Source: Mycolicibacterium neoaurum (GTDB lineage Bacteria; Actinomycetota; Actinomycetes; Mycobacteriales; Mycobacteriaceae). From it: a DNA stretch of 64,000 nucleotides. The first letter of the stretch is position 1. The number at the start of each line of letters is the position of its first letter. Under the pieces are notes generated by a model. That model worked only from the letters and a program-made list of their open reading frames with translations. It was not told where the DNA came from and made no database searches. Positions 52,245 to 60,645 of the stretch are shown here, piece by piece. The position numbers and the translations under genes are program-made. The stretch is taken from the NCBI RefSeq assembly GCF_036946495.1, contig NZ_JAQIIX010000002.1, positions 2,046,001 through 2,110,000 on the forward strand. Reading direction: 5' to 3'.

Positions 52245-53507
52245 ATGACCAACCCGTTCGCCCAGTGGCTACCCCGACAACGGTGGTACGGCGGGCGCGG
52301 CCGCGATCTGACCGATGTCCGCCCGACGGCGGTGCCACTCGGCGAGGACCTGGACCTGGTCCTACTCGAGGTCGACTACGCCGACGGCTCTGTCGACCGA
52401 TATCAGGTGGTCGTCCGCTGGGACAGCGGTGCCGAGCACACCGTGATCGGCACCGATGCCGGCCGCACCGGGTATGACGCCCTCACCGATCCCGAAGTGG
52501 CCGGCCGACTGCTGGGTCTCATCGAGGAATCCGCCTCGATCGGCCCAATCACTTTCCTGGCCGAGCCCGACGCTCAGTGGGGTCCGGTGACACCGGTGCG
52601 CAGCATGGGTGCCGAACAGTCGAACACCAGCATCGTGTTCGGCGACCACGCCATCATGAAGGCATTCCGCAGGCTGACCCCCGGCGTCAACCCCGATATC
52701 GAGCTGACCCGGGCACTGTCAGGCAATCCGCATATCACCCCACTGCTCGGATCCTATGAAATCGCTTGGGATGGCGAACAATACACATTGGGTATGGTGA
52801 GTGCCTTCGCCAAGGGATCATCGGACGGGTGGTCGGTGGCCGAGCGGCGTACCGAGGATTTGCGTTCGGCCGAGGCTGATTTCGGGCACGAGTCACATCT
52901 GCTCGGCGAGGCGGTGGCCTCGGTGCACCTGTCCCTGGCCGAGACCCTCGGCAGCCGGATGACGGCGTTCCCCGCGCAGGCGCTGATCGAGCGGGCCCGG
53001 TCGGTGGCGGCGTCGGTGCCGCAGGTTGCCGCACGCCTTGCGCAGATCGAGCAGTGCTATCGACAGGTCGCCGACGAGCCGACCCCGGAACAGCGCGTCC
53101 ATGGCGACTTGCACCTGGGCCAGGTGTTGCACACCCCCACCGGGTGGCTGATCATCGACTTCGAGGGTGAACCCGGCCAGCCGCTGGCCGAGCGCCGTCG
53201 CCCGGACTCCCCGCTGCGCGATGTCGCGGGCATGTTGCGCTCCTACGATTACGTTGCCTCGCAACGGTTGCTGACGGTACAGGACGCCGACCTGGAGGCG
53301 GCCGCCCGCGAGTGGGTGCAAGCGAACCGCAAGGCTTTCTGCGACGGCTACGCCTCCGTCGGCGGACTCAATCCGTGGGATTCGGCCGGTGTACTGCTGG
53401 CCTACGAGCTGGACAAGGCCGTCTATGAAGTGGGCTACGAGTCGCGTTATCGCCCGACCTGGCTGCCGATCCCGCTGGGTGCACTGGACCGGTTGCTGGG
53501 CAACTAA
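52245..53507 (+). CDS. mak: Maltokinase
   Basis: 420-aa kinase phosphorylating maltose to maltose-1-phosphate in the TreS-Mak-GlgE route to alpha-glucan. N-terminal cap WLPRQRWYGGRGRDL; ATP site AEQSNTSIVFGDHAIMKAFRRL; catalytic loop HGDLHLGQVL; metal motif DFEGEPGQPL; ending in YELDKAVYEVGYESRYRP. These match M. tuberculosis Mak (about 455 aa) almost block for block, with shorter inserts. treS, its usual neighbour, is not seen here. GGAGAAG precedes the ATG. A glucosamine-kinase relative is a less likely alternative. Confidence 0.92.
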   Translation: MTNPFAQWLPRQRWYGGRGRDLTDVRPTAVPLGEDLDLVLLEVDYADGSVDRYQVVVRWDSGAEHTVIGTDAGRTGYDALTDPEVAGRLLGLIEESASIGPITFLAEPDAQWGPVTPVRSMGAEQSNTSIVFGDHAIMKAFRRLTPGVNPDIELTRALSGNPHITPLLGSYEIAWDGEQYTLGMVSAFAKGSSDGWSVAERRTEDLRSAEADFGHESHLLGEAVASVHLSLAETLGSRMTAFPAQALIERARSVAASVPQVAARLAQIEQCYRQVADEPTPEQRVHGDLHLGQVLHTPTGWLIIDFEGEPGQPLAERRRPDSPLRDVAGMLRSYDYVASQRLLTVQDADLEAAAREWVQANRKAFCDGYASVGGLNPWDSAGVLLAYELDKAVYEVGYESRYRPTWLPIPLGALDRLLGN

Positions 53508-54319
53508 CGCACCAGCCGGCGCAGCAGCGCCGATGCGGTGACCACTCCGAGCGCCGCCGACCCGACCAGCACCGCGATGTCCAACGCCGCATTGGTGGGC
53601 GTTCCGATCAGCAGGCCGCGCAGTGCATTCACTTCATAACTCAGGGGATTGACCGCCGACAGCCAACGTAGCCACTGGGGCATGACCTCCACCGGGTACA
53701 GCGCATTGGAGGCGAAGAACAGCGGCATGGTGATGGCCTGGCCGATGCCCATCAGCCGGTCCCGGTTGCGCACCAGCCCGGCCAGCGACATCGACAGGCA
53801 GGCGAAGAACGCCGAGCCGAGCATCACGACCGCCATCGCGCCGAGGATGCGCAACGGGTTCACCGTCATGTGCACGCCGATGACATACGCCAGCGCCACG
53901 ACACCGATGACCTGCACCACCGAACGCACCCCGGCGGCGAACGCCTTCCCGGTGATCAGGGCCGACGGTGGCGCCGGAGTGACCATCAGTTTGGCCAGGA
54001 TGCCCGCATCGCGGTCCCAGATGATCTGGATGCCATAGAAGATCGAGATGAACAGTGCCGACTGCGCGATGATCCCCGGTGCCAGGAACGCCAGATACGG
54101 CACGTCGCCGGTGTCGATCACGCCGAGCCGATTGAAGGTCTGCCCGAAGATGATCAGCCACAGGGCGGGCTGCACCATCCGGGTGAACAGCTCGGTGCGG
54201 TCGTGCCGCAGCTTCTGCACCTCGACGAGGGCGAATGCGCCCATCCGCGAGCCGATTCCGGGTATCCGGCGCCAGCCGCGCGGGGCACGGATCAGGGGGA
54301 CGGGGATATCAACCGACAC
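53504..54319 (-). CDS. ABC-2 type exporter permease (DrrB-like)
   Basis: 271 aa, six TM helices of the daunorubicin-resistance DrrB group (LAPGIIAQSALFISIFYGIQIIWDRDAGIL; SNALYPVEVMPQWLRWLSAVNPLSY, in part). GTG start overlaps the upstream ATPase gene by 11 bp. Its stop overlaps the convergent maltokinase stop by 4 bp. Likely exports a lipid or drug. Confidence 0.88.
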   Translation of the reverse strand: MSVDIPVPLIRAPRGWRRIPGIGSRMGAFALVEVQKLRHDRTELFTRMVQPALWLIIFGQTFNRLGVIDTGDVPYLAFLAPGIIAQSALFISIFYGIQIIWDRDAGILAKLMVTPAPPSALITGKAFAAGVRSVVQVIGVVALAYVIGVHMTVNPLRILGAMAVVMLGSAFFACLSMSLAGLVRNRDRLMGIGQAITMPLFFASNALYPVEVMPQWLRWLSAVNPLSYEVNALRGLLIGTPTNAALDIAVLVGSAALGVVTASALLRRLVR

Positions 54320-55115
54320 GGCGTGCCGTCCTTCGGGCGGCACGGACCTCACGCAGGCCGGCCGGAGCCGCGTTGTCGAGGTCCGAGCCGGCATAGTGGC
54401 GGAACACGTCCTCAAGGGTGGCATCCTTGCCGACTGTCGACTTCAGCTCGGACGGGGTGCCTTCGGCCTGCAGCCGGCCGTGATGCATCAGGATCACTCG
54501 GTCGCACAGGGCGTCCGCCTCGCCCATGTAGTGCGTCGTCAGTAGGACCGCCATCCCGAAGTCCTGCTGCATACGCTCGACCTGGTCCCAGACACTGTCG
54601 CGGGCAATGGGATCCAGGCCCACGGTCGGTTCGTCTAGGAGCAGTAGTGAGGGGCGGTTCACCAGTGCCTGCGCGAGCTCGAGGCGACGCACCATGCCGC
54701 CGGAGAAGCTGCCCGCGGGTTTGTCGGCGACCTCGGTCAGTCCCATGGCGTCGATCGCCTCGGCCACCCGGGTGGCGCGGTCCCGGCGCCCGATATCGTA
54801 GAGGCGGGCGAACAGTTCGACGTTCTGCCGACCCGTCAACGCCGCTTCGATGGAAAGTTGTTGTGGTACATAGCCGATGTTGTATCGGATATCCATGGTG
54901 TCGCGGCGGGCGTCCAGACCGAAGATATGGACCTGCCCCTGCTGGATCGGGGTGAGGGTGGTCAGGACGCGGATCGCGGTGGTCTTGCCGGCCCCGTTGG
55001 GCCCGAGCAGGCCGACCGTCTCGCCCGGGCGGACCAGCAGGTCGAGCCCGTCCACCGCGGTGAACTTGCCGTAGCGATGGGTGAGTCCGCGACAGTCGAT
55101 GGCCGCAGCGGTCAC
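54309..55115 (-). CDS. ABC exporter ATP-binding protein (DrrA-like)
   Basis: 268 aa: Walker A GPNGAGKTT (38-46), signature FSGGMVRRLELAQAL (variant of LSGGQ), Walker B LLLLDEPTVGLDPIAR, H-loop LLTTHYMGEA, and the DrrA-type C-terminal ATLEDVFRHYAG. GTG start overlaps the MarR stop (GTGA). Pairs with the DrrB-like permease. Confidence 0.92.
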   Translation of the reverse strand: MTAAAIDCRGLTHRYGKFTAVDGLDLLVRPGETVGLLGPNGAGKTTAIRVLTTLTPIQQGQVHIFGLDARRDTMDIRYNIGYVPQQLSIEAALTGRQNVELFARLYDIGRRDRATRVAEAIDAMGLTEVADKPAGSFSGGMVRRLELAQALVNRPSLLLLDEPTVGLDPIARDSVWDQVERMQQDFGMAVLLTTHYMGEADALCDRVILMHHGRLQAEGTPSELKSTVGKDATLEDVFRHYAGSDLDNAAPAGLREVRAARRTARRVG

Positions 55116-55573
55116 GGGTTGTCCTCCTGCAGAATCCGGGTGAGCTCGGTGAGGACGTCCAGTCCGGCGGTGAGCGCGGCGATCTGGTCGTCGTCGAGTC
55201 GGTCCAGCGCACCAGCCAGTGCGGTGCGCCTGGCCTCGCGGGACCGATCGGCGATCTGCTGTGCGGCGGGAGCGAGCCGCAACCGGCCCACCCGGCGGTC
55301 GCTGCTGTCCACCGAACGGATCAGCAGGTCTTCGGCGGCGAGGCGGGAGACCAACGTGGAGGCGGTGTTGGGGGCCAGGCAGAGCTCGGCGGCCGCATCG
55401 CGCACCGACACCCCGGGGCGGCGGCCGACGAGTCGCAGAAGCTCGGTCTGTGACTGGGTCAGACCGTCGTGGTCGAATCCGCCTGCTGTGCCTTTTGTGG
55501 ATCGGCGCAGCTGGCGACGGAATCGTCCGACCACGCCGAACAGTTCGCCGGCCAGATCGGTGCGGGTACGCAT
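55112..55573 (-). CDS. MarR family regulator of the DrrAB-type exporter
   Basis: 153-aa winged-helix protein: HTH VSVRDAAAELCLAPNTASTLVSRLAAEDLL (in part) and wing VDSSDRRVGRLRL. First gene of an overlapping MarR-ATPase-permease operon, so it probably represses it until a drug or lipid ligand binds. ATG chosen seven bases after TAATGT (leaderless); a GTG nine bases upstream is possible. Confidence 0.88.
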   Translation of the reverse strand: MRTRTDLAGELFGVVGRFRRQLRRSTKGTAGGFDHDGLTQSQTELLRLVGRRPGVSVRDAAAELCLAPNTASTLVSRLAAEDLLIRSVDSSDRRVGRLRLAPAAQQIADRSREARRTALAGALDRLDDDQIAALTAGLDVLTELTRILQEDNP

Positions 55574-55580
55574 GGCCCAC

Positions 55581-55609
55581 ACATTACCTCTGTTACAGAT
55601 CTATCTGCA
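55581..55609 (-). promoter_or_regulatory. Leaderless promoter and candidate MarR operator
   Basis: TAATGT -10 (55581-55586), preceded in the -35 region by the inverted repeat CAGAT-CT-ATCTG (55596-55607). This is the expected place for autorepression. Confidence 0.45.
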
Positions 55610-55665
55610 GACGTGACGATGGGCGGGTGAGCGCTCAGCGCGCGAACAGGACGGGTCTGCCGGCC

Positions 55666-56217
55666 CTACTCCGTGACCTCGACGCCGCGCGCCCGTAGCA
55701 GGGTCACCGCCTCGGCGGTGGTGTCCGCGGCGACCCCCGCGCACAGCGGTAGCAGCACCCGCGTGCGCAACCCGGCTGCAGCGGCATCCAGCGCGGTCGC
55801 GCGCACGCAGTAGTCGGTGGCGATACCCACCACGTCCACGGCGTCCACACCTCGGCGGGCCAGCCAATCGGTCAGCGAGGTGCCATCGGCATCGGTGCCC
55901 TCGAAACCGCTGTAGGCGGCCGAGAACTCACCCTTGGTGAACACCGCCTCGACCGCGGCGGGATCGAGATTCTCGTGGAAGTCGACCCCGGGGGTGCCGA
56001 CCACGCAGTGCCTCGGCCAGGACACCCGATAGTCCGGGGTGTCGGAGAAATGCTCACCGGGGTCGATGTGAAAGTCCATGGTCGCGACCACGTGATCGTA
56101 GTCGTGTCCGGTGAGCAGGCCGGTGATCGCGCCGGCGACCGCGGCACCACCTTCGACGGCCAACGAACCGCCCTCACAGAAATCCTTCTGCACATCCACC
56201 ACGATCAGCGCCCGCAT
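55666..56217 (-). CDS. pncA: Nicotinamidase/pyrazinamidase
   Basis: 183-aa isochorismatase-fold amidase converting nicotinamide to nicotinate for NAD salvage; it also activates pyrazinamide. The triad D8, K95, C137 (VDVQKDF, FTKGEFSA, IATDYCVRAT) and metal ligands D48, H50, H56, H70 are all present, each one residue short of M. tuberculosis numbering after residue 8. TACGGT (56225-56230) seven bases before the ATG indicates its own leaderless promoter. Confidence 0.95.
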   Translation of the reverse strand: MRALIVVDVQKDFCEGGSLAVEGGAAVAGAITGLLTGHDYDHVVATMDFHIDPGEHFSDTPDYRVSWPRHCVVGTPGVDFHENLDPAAVEAVFTKGEFSAAYSGFEGTDADGTSLTDWLARRGVDAVDVVGIATDYCVRATALDAAAAGLRTRVLLPLCAGVAADTTAEAVTLLRARGVEVTE

Positions 56218-56224
56218 GCAGACA

Positions 56225-56230
56225 ACCGTA
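56225..56230 (-). promoter_or_regulatory. -10 element of leaderless pncA
   Basis: TACGGT on the minus strand, 7-nt gap to the ATG. Confidence 0.5.
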
Positions 56231-56234
56231 TCGC

Positions 56235-57515
56235 TCAGCCACCGAAGAGCAGATAGAGCCCGAGGAATGTGTAGCCCACCATGACCAGCATCATCGCCAG
56301 CTGCCCGGTCATCTGATGCCCCTTGGGCAGCACCCGCAGCGCACGGTCGTGGGCGGCCACCACGCCCGCCACGTGTCCGAGCAGCACGAAGCCCACCTTG
56401 AGCGATGCGAGCAGCGACGGATGCATGGACAGCAGGTAGTAGACCTGCGCGTCCTGCATTCCGAGCAACGCGTGCACCGTCTGTTGACCCTTTTCGATCA
56501 GGTAGGTCAGGTAGTGGGCGAACACGTATCCGATGACGATCGGTATCAGCGAGTGCGCCATCAAGCCGGGCAGTTGCCTGCGGCGCGCGTTATCCACCCC
56601 ACCGGTGGCCGCGGCCGCCAAGCTGAACGTCACGCCGACGGTGACGACGAAGACTGCCAGCCCGGCCGTCTTGATGGCACTGGCTCCCCACTGTCCGTCG
56701 GCGTGGGCATCGACGAAACTGCGCCATCCGGGGATGGCCGAGAAGCTGTCGAAAGCGGTGGAGCCCAACAGAACTGCCAGCACGGCGACGATACCCGGGC
56801 GGACCGGCAGTGACAGCAGACGGTCGAACGGGTTGCCGATGGCGATGCGGCCGTCCGGATTACGTCGCCACGGTGCGCACCGCGAGGCGACCATGCTGTA
56901 CACCTCGAACGGGTCCGCCCGCGCGCACCAGCGCGGACCGCACACGAGTGCGCCGACGATGGTGATCCCGAAGTACACCAACAGCCAGATCTTGACCGCC
57001 GCAAGCGATCCAGGATCGGGGCTGGCCAACTCCAGCCAGACGAAGGCGAACAACCCCGCCGCTGCCGGCCAGTAACCCAGGCGGGCCGGATAGCTGATGC
57101 GGTCGCCACGCACCCGCAGCAGCCGGGCGATGGTGCGCACTGGTGACAGCACCCGCCACAGCGGTCCGAACAGCGCCGACACCGCCACCAACCCGACCCA
57201 CAGCAGCACGTAGAACACCCCGGGCAGGGCATTGCGGGAATCCTGCGGGCCCGTCACGGCCGCCACGGTGACCCAGACCGTGAACGCGATACCGGCACCG
57301 GCCAGCACCCAGCGCGTGATGGCCGAGTCCACCATGCGGGTCACCGCGTCGGGCAGCGGACGTCCGGGTGCGTCGGCATCGAATCGCGGTGTGCGCCAGG
57401 CGAGAGCGACCAGGGCAAAGGTGAAGGTGAGCGTCCAGGCGGCGCCGATCAGCGCGTAGGTGAACGGGATGGGCAGATCGGTCGAGCCGCCGAGCCCGTG
57501 CGCCAGTACGGTCAC
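56235..57515 (-). CDS. Polytopic membrane protein, FedB (fenitrothion hydrolase)-like
   Basis: 426 aa with about ten TM helices. The start TVLAHGLGGSTDLPIPFTYAL is characteristic of actinobacterial proteins annotated after FedB, a membrane component of Burkholderia fenitrothion hydrolase; real function here is unknown. Conserved-looking His and Cys lie in loops (GALVCGPRWCARADPFEVY; MAHSLIPIVIGYVFAHYLTYL). The GTG start overlaps the stop of the cupredoxin-like gene (GTGA), so it belongs to the same operon and may use that protein as an external metal or redox partner. Confidence 0.7.
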   Translation of the reverse strand: MTVLAHGLGGSTDLPIPFTYALIGAAWTLTFTFALVALAWRTPRFDADAPGRPLPDAVTRMVDSAITRWVLAGAGIAFTVWVTVAAVTGPQDSRNALPGVFYVLLWVGLVAVSALFGPLWRVLSPVRTIARLLRVRGDRISYPARLGYWPAAAGLFAFVWLELASPDPGSLAAVKIWLLVYFGITIVGALVCGPRWCARADPFEVYSMVASRCAPWRRNPDGRIAIGNPFDRLLSLPVRPGIVAVLAVLLGSTAFDSFSAIPGWRSFVDAHADGQWGASAIKTAGLAVFVVTVGVTFSLAAAATGGVDNARRRQLPGLMAHSLIPIVIGYVFAHYLTYLIEKGQQTVHALLGMQDAQVYYLLSMHPSLLASLKVGFVLLGHVAGVVAAHDRALRVLPKGHQMTGQLAMMLVMVGYTFLGLYLLFGG

Positions 57516-57916
57516 TGCACCGCGATGGTGGCGACGACGCGATGCGCCTCGTGCAGCTCCACGTCGACCTTGCCGGGCACCTCGACGGTGAACTGGAACG
57601 TCTGCGCCGGACCGGGTTTCACCTCGAAGGAGTGTTCGGGGGTGGCATGGACATGCAGTTCGTCAGGTGTGTCGCTGGTGACCCTGATCAGGATCGGCTC
57701 ACCGACACGTGCCTGCAGCTGCTCATTGGTCGGGGTGACCTGGCCGCCGGCGATGGTGACCTCGAGCGTGACCTGCTCCGGTGCCGCCTGCTGGTCGGTC
57801 AGGGTCGGGACCCCGGATGGGGCGGGCTGGGCCGTTTCCTCGGGACGGTCGGGTGGCTGGCTGCTGCACCCCACAGATACCAGTGCCGCGGTGGCCAACA
57901 CGATCAATGACCGCAA
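57512..57916 (-). CDS. Cupredoxin-like lipoprotein
   Basis: 134 aa from the TTG start: signal LIVLATAALVSVGC with lipid-anchored C17, a Pro/Glu linker, then a beta-sandwich with EVTIAGGQVTPTNEQLQARVGEPILIRV and DELHVHATPEHSFEVKPG, resembling a cupredoxin_1-type fold. The HVHATPEH stretch offers copper-ligand His residues, but no Cys/Met ligand pair is obvious. TTG is chosen because GGAGAGGA lies five bases upstream. The frame extends further upstream only into the next gene. Confidence 0.75.
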   Translation of the reverse strand: MRSLIVLATAALVSVGCSSQPPDRPEETAQPAPSGVPTLTDQQAAPEQVTLEVTIAGGQVTPTNEQLQARVGEPILIRVTSDTPDELHVHATPEHSFEVKPGPAQTFQFTVEVPGKVDVELHEAHRVVATIAVQ

Positions 57917-57917
57917 A

Positions 57918-58088
57918 CTACGTCCTCTCCTCGTCGGTGTGCACGGTGTCATTGTCGTCGTCGTTGTCGCTGTCGTCGGGGGTGCGTCGGTCCCGGATCG
58001 CCACATAGGCGACGACACCGGCGACCACCACCGCGGGCGCGAAGGCCGGCAGCGCCAGCAGCAGCGAATGGTCGGCCAGGTAGGTCAT
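57918..58088 (-). CDS. Small single-pass membrane protein (56 aa)
   Basis: MTYLADHSLLLALPAFAPAV...: one TM helix, a short basic turn (RDRR) and a very acidic Asp-rich tail (DDSDNDDDNDTVHTDEE). It begins 8 bp after the large membrane protein and ends just before the cupredoxin start. It is probably an assembly or stabilising subunit of the cluster's membrane complex (inference), or a metal-binding tail. Confidence 0.65.
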   Translation of the reverse strand: MTYLADHSLLLALPAFAPAVVVAGVVAYVAIRDRRTPDDSDNDDDNDTVHTDEERT

Positions 58089-58096
58089 CGAGGTGT

Positions 58097-59932
58097 TCAG
58101 TGTTGCGGCACCGGATGTTTGGGCGTCGACTCGGTGTCCACCCTCATCTCCCGGTCGTTGATCCGACCCGCACCCCAGCTCAACGCCGCGATGAGGATGA
58201 GCGAGCACAGCAGGACCACCAGGGAGGCCGCGGTGAACAACCAGCTCGGCACCTCGAGATTGCGCTCACGCTGCAGGATCTCGATCTCCTGGACGAACGG
58301 TCGATTGATCGACTGCTCGGCAGGCAGTTCGGTGGCACCGATTCCCGGATCGGCGGGCAAGAAGACCGGCACGGCGGCCATGGTGCGCCCGTCCTGGACG
58401 CGGACCAACGTCTTCCAGGTACCCCACACCGGGATCGGTCGGGTGGTGCGGTAGTGCCCTGGTCCGAGCCGTTCCAGATGGTCGACCACCAGTCCGCGCT
58501 CGTTGTCCAGTCCGCCCTGCCACGACAGCATCGACACCCATTCGGGGTCCTCGCTGATCAGGTCGGCGGGGGTGACGCGGATATCGGCGCTCACCATCCG
58601 CTGCCCAGCGGGGCTGGGCAGTTCGGTCAGGGTGATCTGTGCGCTGGCGTTCTGCGGCACCGAGATGTTCAACCCGTTGCCAACGGCGGCACCGATGGTC
58701 AGCACCGTCACGAGGATGATGCCGATGCTCAGCGCGCGTTTGGGCAGTGGCCGCCCGGTCAGCACGATCCCCAGCAGTGCGCCGCACATGCCCATCAGGA
58801 TGGCGACAGGCGCGGCGGTGAGCAGGGTCTCGGCCCACATCGAGGTCGGCCATGGGTACATGAAGACGGTGTCGATCCAGAAGGACTCCAGCCACAATCC
58901 GACCGTCCCGATGGCGGCACCGGCCACCGCGCCGAACACGATGGGCCGCTTGATCAATGGGGTGAGTGCCAACAGCTCGACCACCAGAGCCGGGCCGAGG
59001 TAGAGCGCGAACCAGCTGTAGGGCGCACCGAGCACCGGGCCGACGGCCACCGCGACGATGCCGCGGATCAGCAATGCGAACAGCACGGCCGCGATCGCCG
59101 CGCCGCGACCCATGGTGATGCGTGCGGCGATCAATGCCAGCGCGGCCGCCGCGGCGACCAGCATGGGGTGCAGCACCAGCCGGAACTGCTCGATGCCGAA
59201 GTCGTATTCGACGGGGAAGACCGACATGCCGATGACCAGTCCACCGAAGGCGAAGTACCGCAGGATCGTTGGTAGCGAGCTGTCGTCGGTCGCGGTTCCC
59301 GATGCCAGCCGGCCCTCGTGTTCGAGCAGTAGCACCGCGACCAGGGACAGGCCGGCCCCGCCGATCAGCATCAGGTGCGTCGGCCCCCAGAGCGTGACGT
59401 CCTGGCCGAAGATGCGGTGCCAGACATCATCTAGCGGGAACCCGATGAGCGCGTACAGGCCGCAGGCGGCCATCAGGATGCCGCCCACCGGCGCGTACCA
59501 GGTCCTGGTGATCTTGATGGCCGCGGGCCCGGGCTTCTCGTGGGGCAGGATGATCGCCATCGAGCCGGCGATGAAGAGCAGGAACAGTCCGACCAGGATG
59601 AAATAGTGCGCCGGATTGGCCAGCGGGCCGGAGTCGCGGCCCTTGCCGATATGCAGGCTGACATCCCAGATGAAGCCGAACATGGCGCAGATGATCGTCG
59701 AGGTGAACAGCAGTGTCGGCAGAGCCACCCAGGCGGGCCGGTTCATCTTGGCGCCGACCTTGTCCCCGAGGTTGCCCAGCCAGGTGATCCGGCGGGTGCG
59801 GTGCAGGATGCCGATCCACAGCAGCCCCGCGGTGATGATGGCGGTCGCGATCGAGATACCGATGATCTGGTCCAGCGCGGCGCCACCGCCCTCGGTGGCC
59901 TCCACTGCCAAGACTGACAACGTGCCTGCCAT
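58097..59932 (-). CDS. Large polytopic membrane protein with extracytoplasmic C-terminal domain
   Basis: 611 aa. About eleven to twelve TM helices with scattered His (FIWDVSLHIGKG, ILPHEKPGPA, DDVWHRIFG, LWGPTHLMLIGG, LVLHPML). An external domain of about 130 residues follows (ITLTELPSPAGQRMVSADIRV...WVSMLSWQGGLDNERGLVVDHLERL, quoted in part), then a final TM helix. The external segment looks like an Ig/FixG-type or cupredoxin-like beta domain. I do not recognise the family. First gene of a four-gene operon; the ATG is downstream of a perfect palindrome. Confidence 0.7.
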   Translation of the reverse strand: MAGTLSVLAVEATEGGGAALDQIIGISIATAIITAGLLWIGILHRTRRITWLGNLGDKVGAKMNRPAWVALPTLLFTSTIICAMFGFIWDVSLHIGKGRDSGPLANPAHYFILVGLFLLFIAGSMAIILPHEKPGPAAIKITRTWYAPVGGILMAACGLYALIGFPLDDVWHRIFGQDVTLWGPTHLMLIGGAGLSLVAVLLLEHEGRLASGTATDDSSLPTILRYFAFGGLVIGMSVFPVEYDFGIEQFRLVLHPMLVAAAAALALIAARITMGRGAAIAAVLFALLIRGIVAVAVGPVLGAPYSWFALYLGPALVVELLALTPLIKRPIVFGAVAGAAIGTVGLWLESFWIDTVFMYPWPTSMWAETLLTAAPVAILMGMCGALLGIVLTGRPLPKRALSIGIILVTVLTIGAAVGNGLNISVPQNASAQITLTELPSPAGQRMVSADIRVTPADLISEDPEWVSMLSWQGGLDNERGLVVDHLERLGPGHYRTTRPIPVWGTWKTLVRVQDGRTMAAVPVFLPADPGIGATELPAEQSINRPFVQEIEILQRERNLEVPSWLFTAASLVVLLCSLILIAALSWGAGRINDREMRVDTESTPKHPVPQH

Positions 59933-59964
59933 CTGCACCCCCGATTGAGTCGCCGTCGACGTTC

Positions 59965-59978
59965 TTACCGGCCGGTAA
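59965..59978. promoter_or_regulatory. 14-bp perfect palindrome in a divergent promoter region
   Basis: TTACCGGCCGGTAA lies between the membrane-cluster start (32 bp away) and the C39-like peptidase start. It is a good candidate operator for a dimeric regulator acting on both sides. Confidence 0.5.
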
Positions 59979-60038
59979 TGTTGCCAGAATCGGTTATCCG
60001 AAACCAGGGGTACCACGTCACGATTAGCCTCGGTGTCG

Positions 60039-60578
60039 ATGAAGCTCGCCGGTTATCGCCTTCGGCAACGCGACGGGATCAGCTGCGGTCCCACCGTCGC
60101 GGTCGTGGCCGCCGCGTTGCTGGACGACGGTTACCGGGCGCGGCTGCGGGCGGGTCCCGGCTGGTTCGGCACCGAGCAGGACATGGTGCATCGACAGGTG
60201 AACCGGGTCTGGCCGCGGCGGCTGGGGATGACACCGCCGGGTCTGGCCGCCGCCATCGCCGACCGCTGCGGGGTGCGTTGTCGCTGGCGGATCGCGCGCG
60301 GATTGCTGCCGGGGCGGGTGGACGGGATGGCTGATGTGCTGGCCACCGTGCGCGCCGGCGGCCCGGTGCCCATGCTGATCGGGCATCTCATCCCGCGGCA
60401 CTGGGTCCTGATCGTGGCGCTGGCCGGAGAACGGTTGCGCTGCTTCGATCCGGCGTCCGGTGAACTGAGGGAGGTCACCGTCTCGGATGTCCGGCAAGCG
60501 CAGCTGCAGGGCCTCGGATTCGGCAGACCGTTCGCTTTCGTGCTACCGATCCGACCCGTACCGCGTTGCGCCCCCTAG
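60039..60578 (+). CDS. C39-like cysteine peptidase family protein
   Basis: 179-aa papain-fold domain: C16 in RDGISCGPTVAVVAAALL, H121 in PRHWVLIVAL and D137 in LRCFDPASGE fit a Cys-His-Asp triad of the C39/butirosin-H type. No signal peptide or TM, so it is intracellular. No ABC exporter or leader-peptide gene is fused or adjacent, unlike bacteriocin C39 peptidases. TAGCCT (60025-60030) eight bases before the ATG indicates a leaderless start. It could be a peptidase or an acyl/amide transferase. Confidence 0.7.
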   Translation: MKLAGYRLRQRDGISCGPTVAVVAAALLDDGYRARLRAGPGWFGTEQDMVHRQVNRVWPRRLGMTPPGLAAAIADRCGVRCRWRIARGLLPGRVDGMADVLATVRAGGPVPMLIGHLIPRHWVLIVALAGERLRCFDPASGELREVTVSDVRQAQLQGLGFGRPFAFVLPIRPVPRCAP

Positions 60579-60588
60579 CGCGTCGAAC

Positions 60589-60610
60589 TATAGTCTGGAC
60601 ACATGTCCAG
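60589..60610 (+). promoter_or_regulatory. Strong -10 fused to a 16-bp palindrome
   Basis: TATAGT (60589-60594) is directly followed by CTGGACA-CA-TGTCCAG (60595-60610), a perfect inverted repeat spanning the expected transcription start and the ATG of a mini-ORF. Probably an operator for a TetR-like repressor. Confidence 0.55.
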
Positions 60611-60644
60611 CATGCCTGCGCTGCAGTTCAGCGGATTGAGCTGA
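60603..60644 (+). CDS. Leaderless 13-codon upstream ORF
   Basis: ATG eight bases after the -10; peptide MSSMPALQFSGLS, stop one base before the glycosyltransferase GTG. Its position predicts translation by leaderless initiation, with the terminating ribosome restarting at the glycosyltransferase. Whether the peptide itself has a role is unknown. Confidence 0.45.
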   Translation: MSSMPALQFSGLS

Positions 60645-60645
60645 C

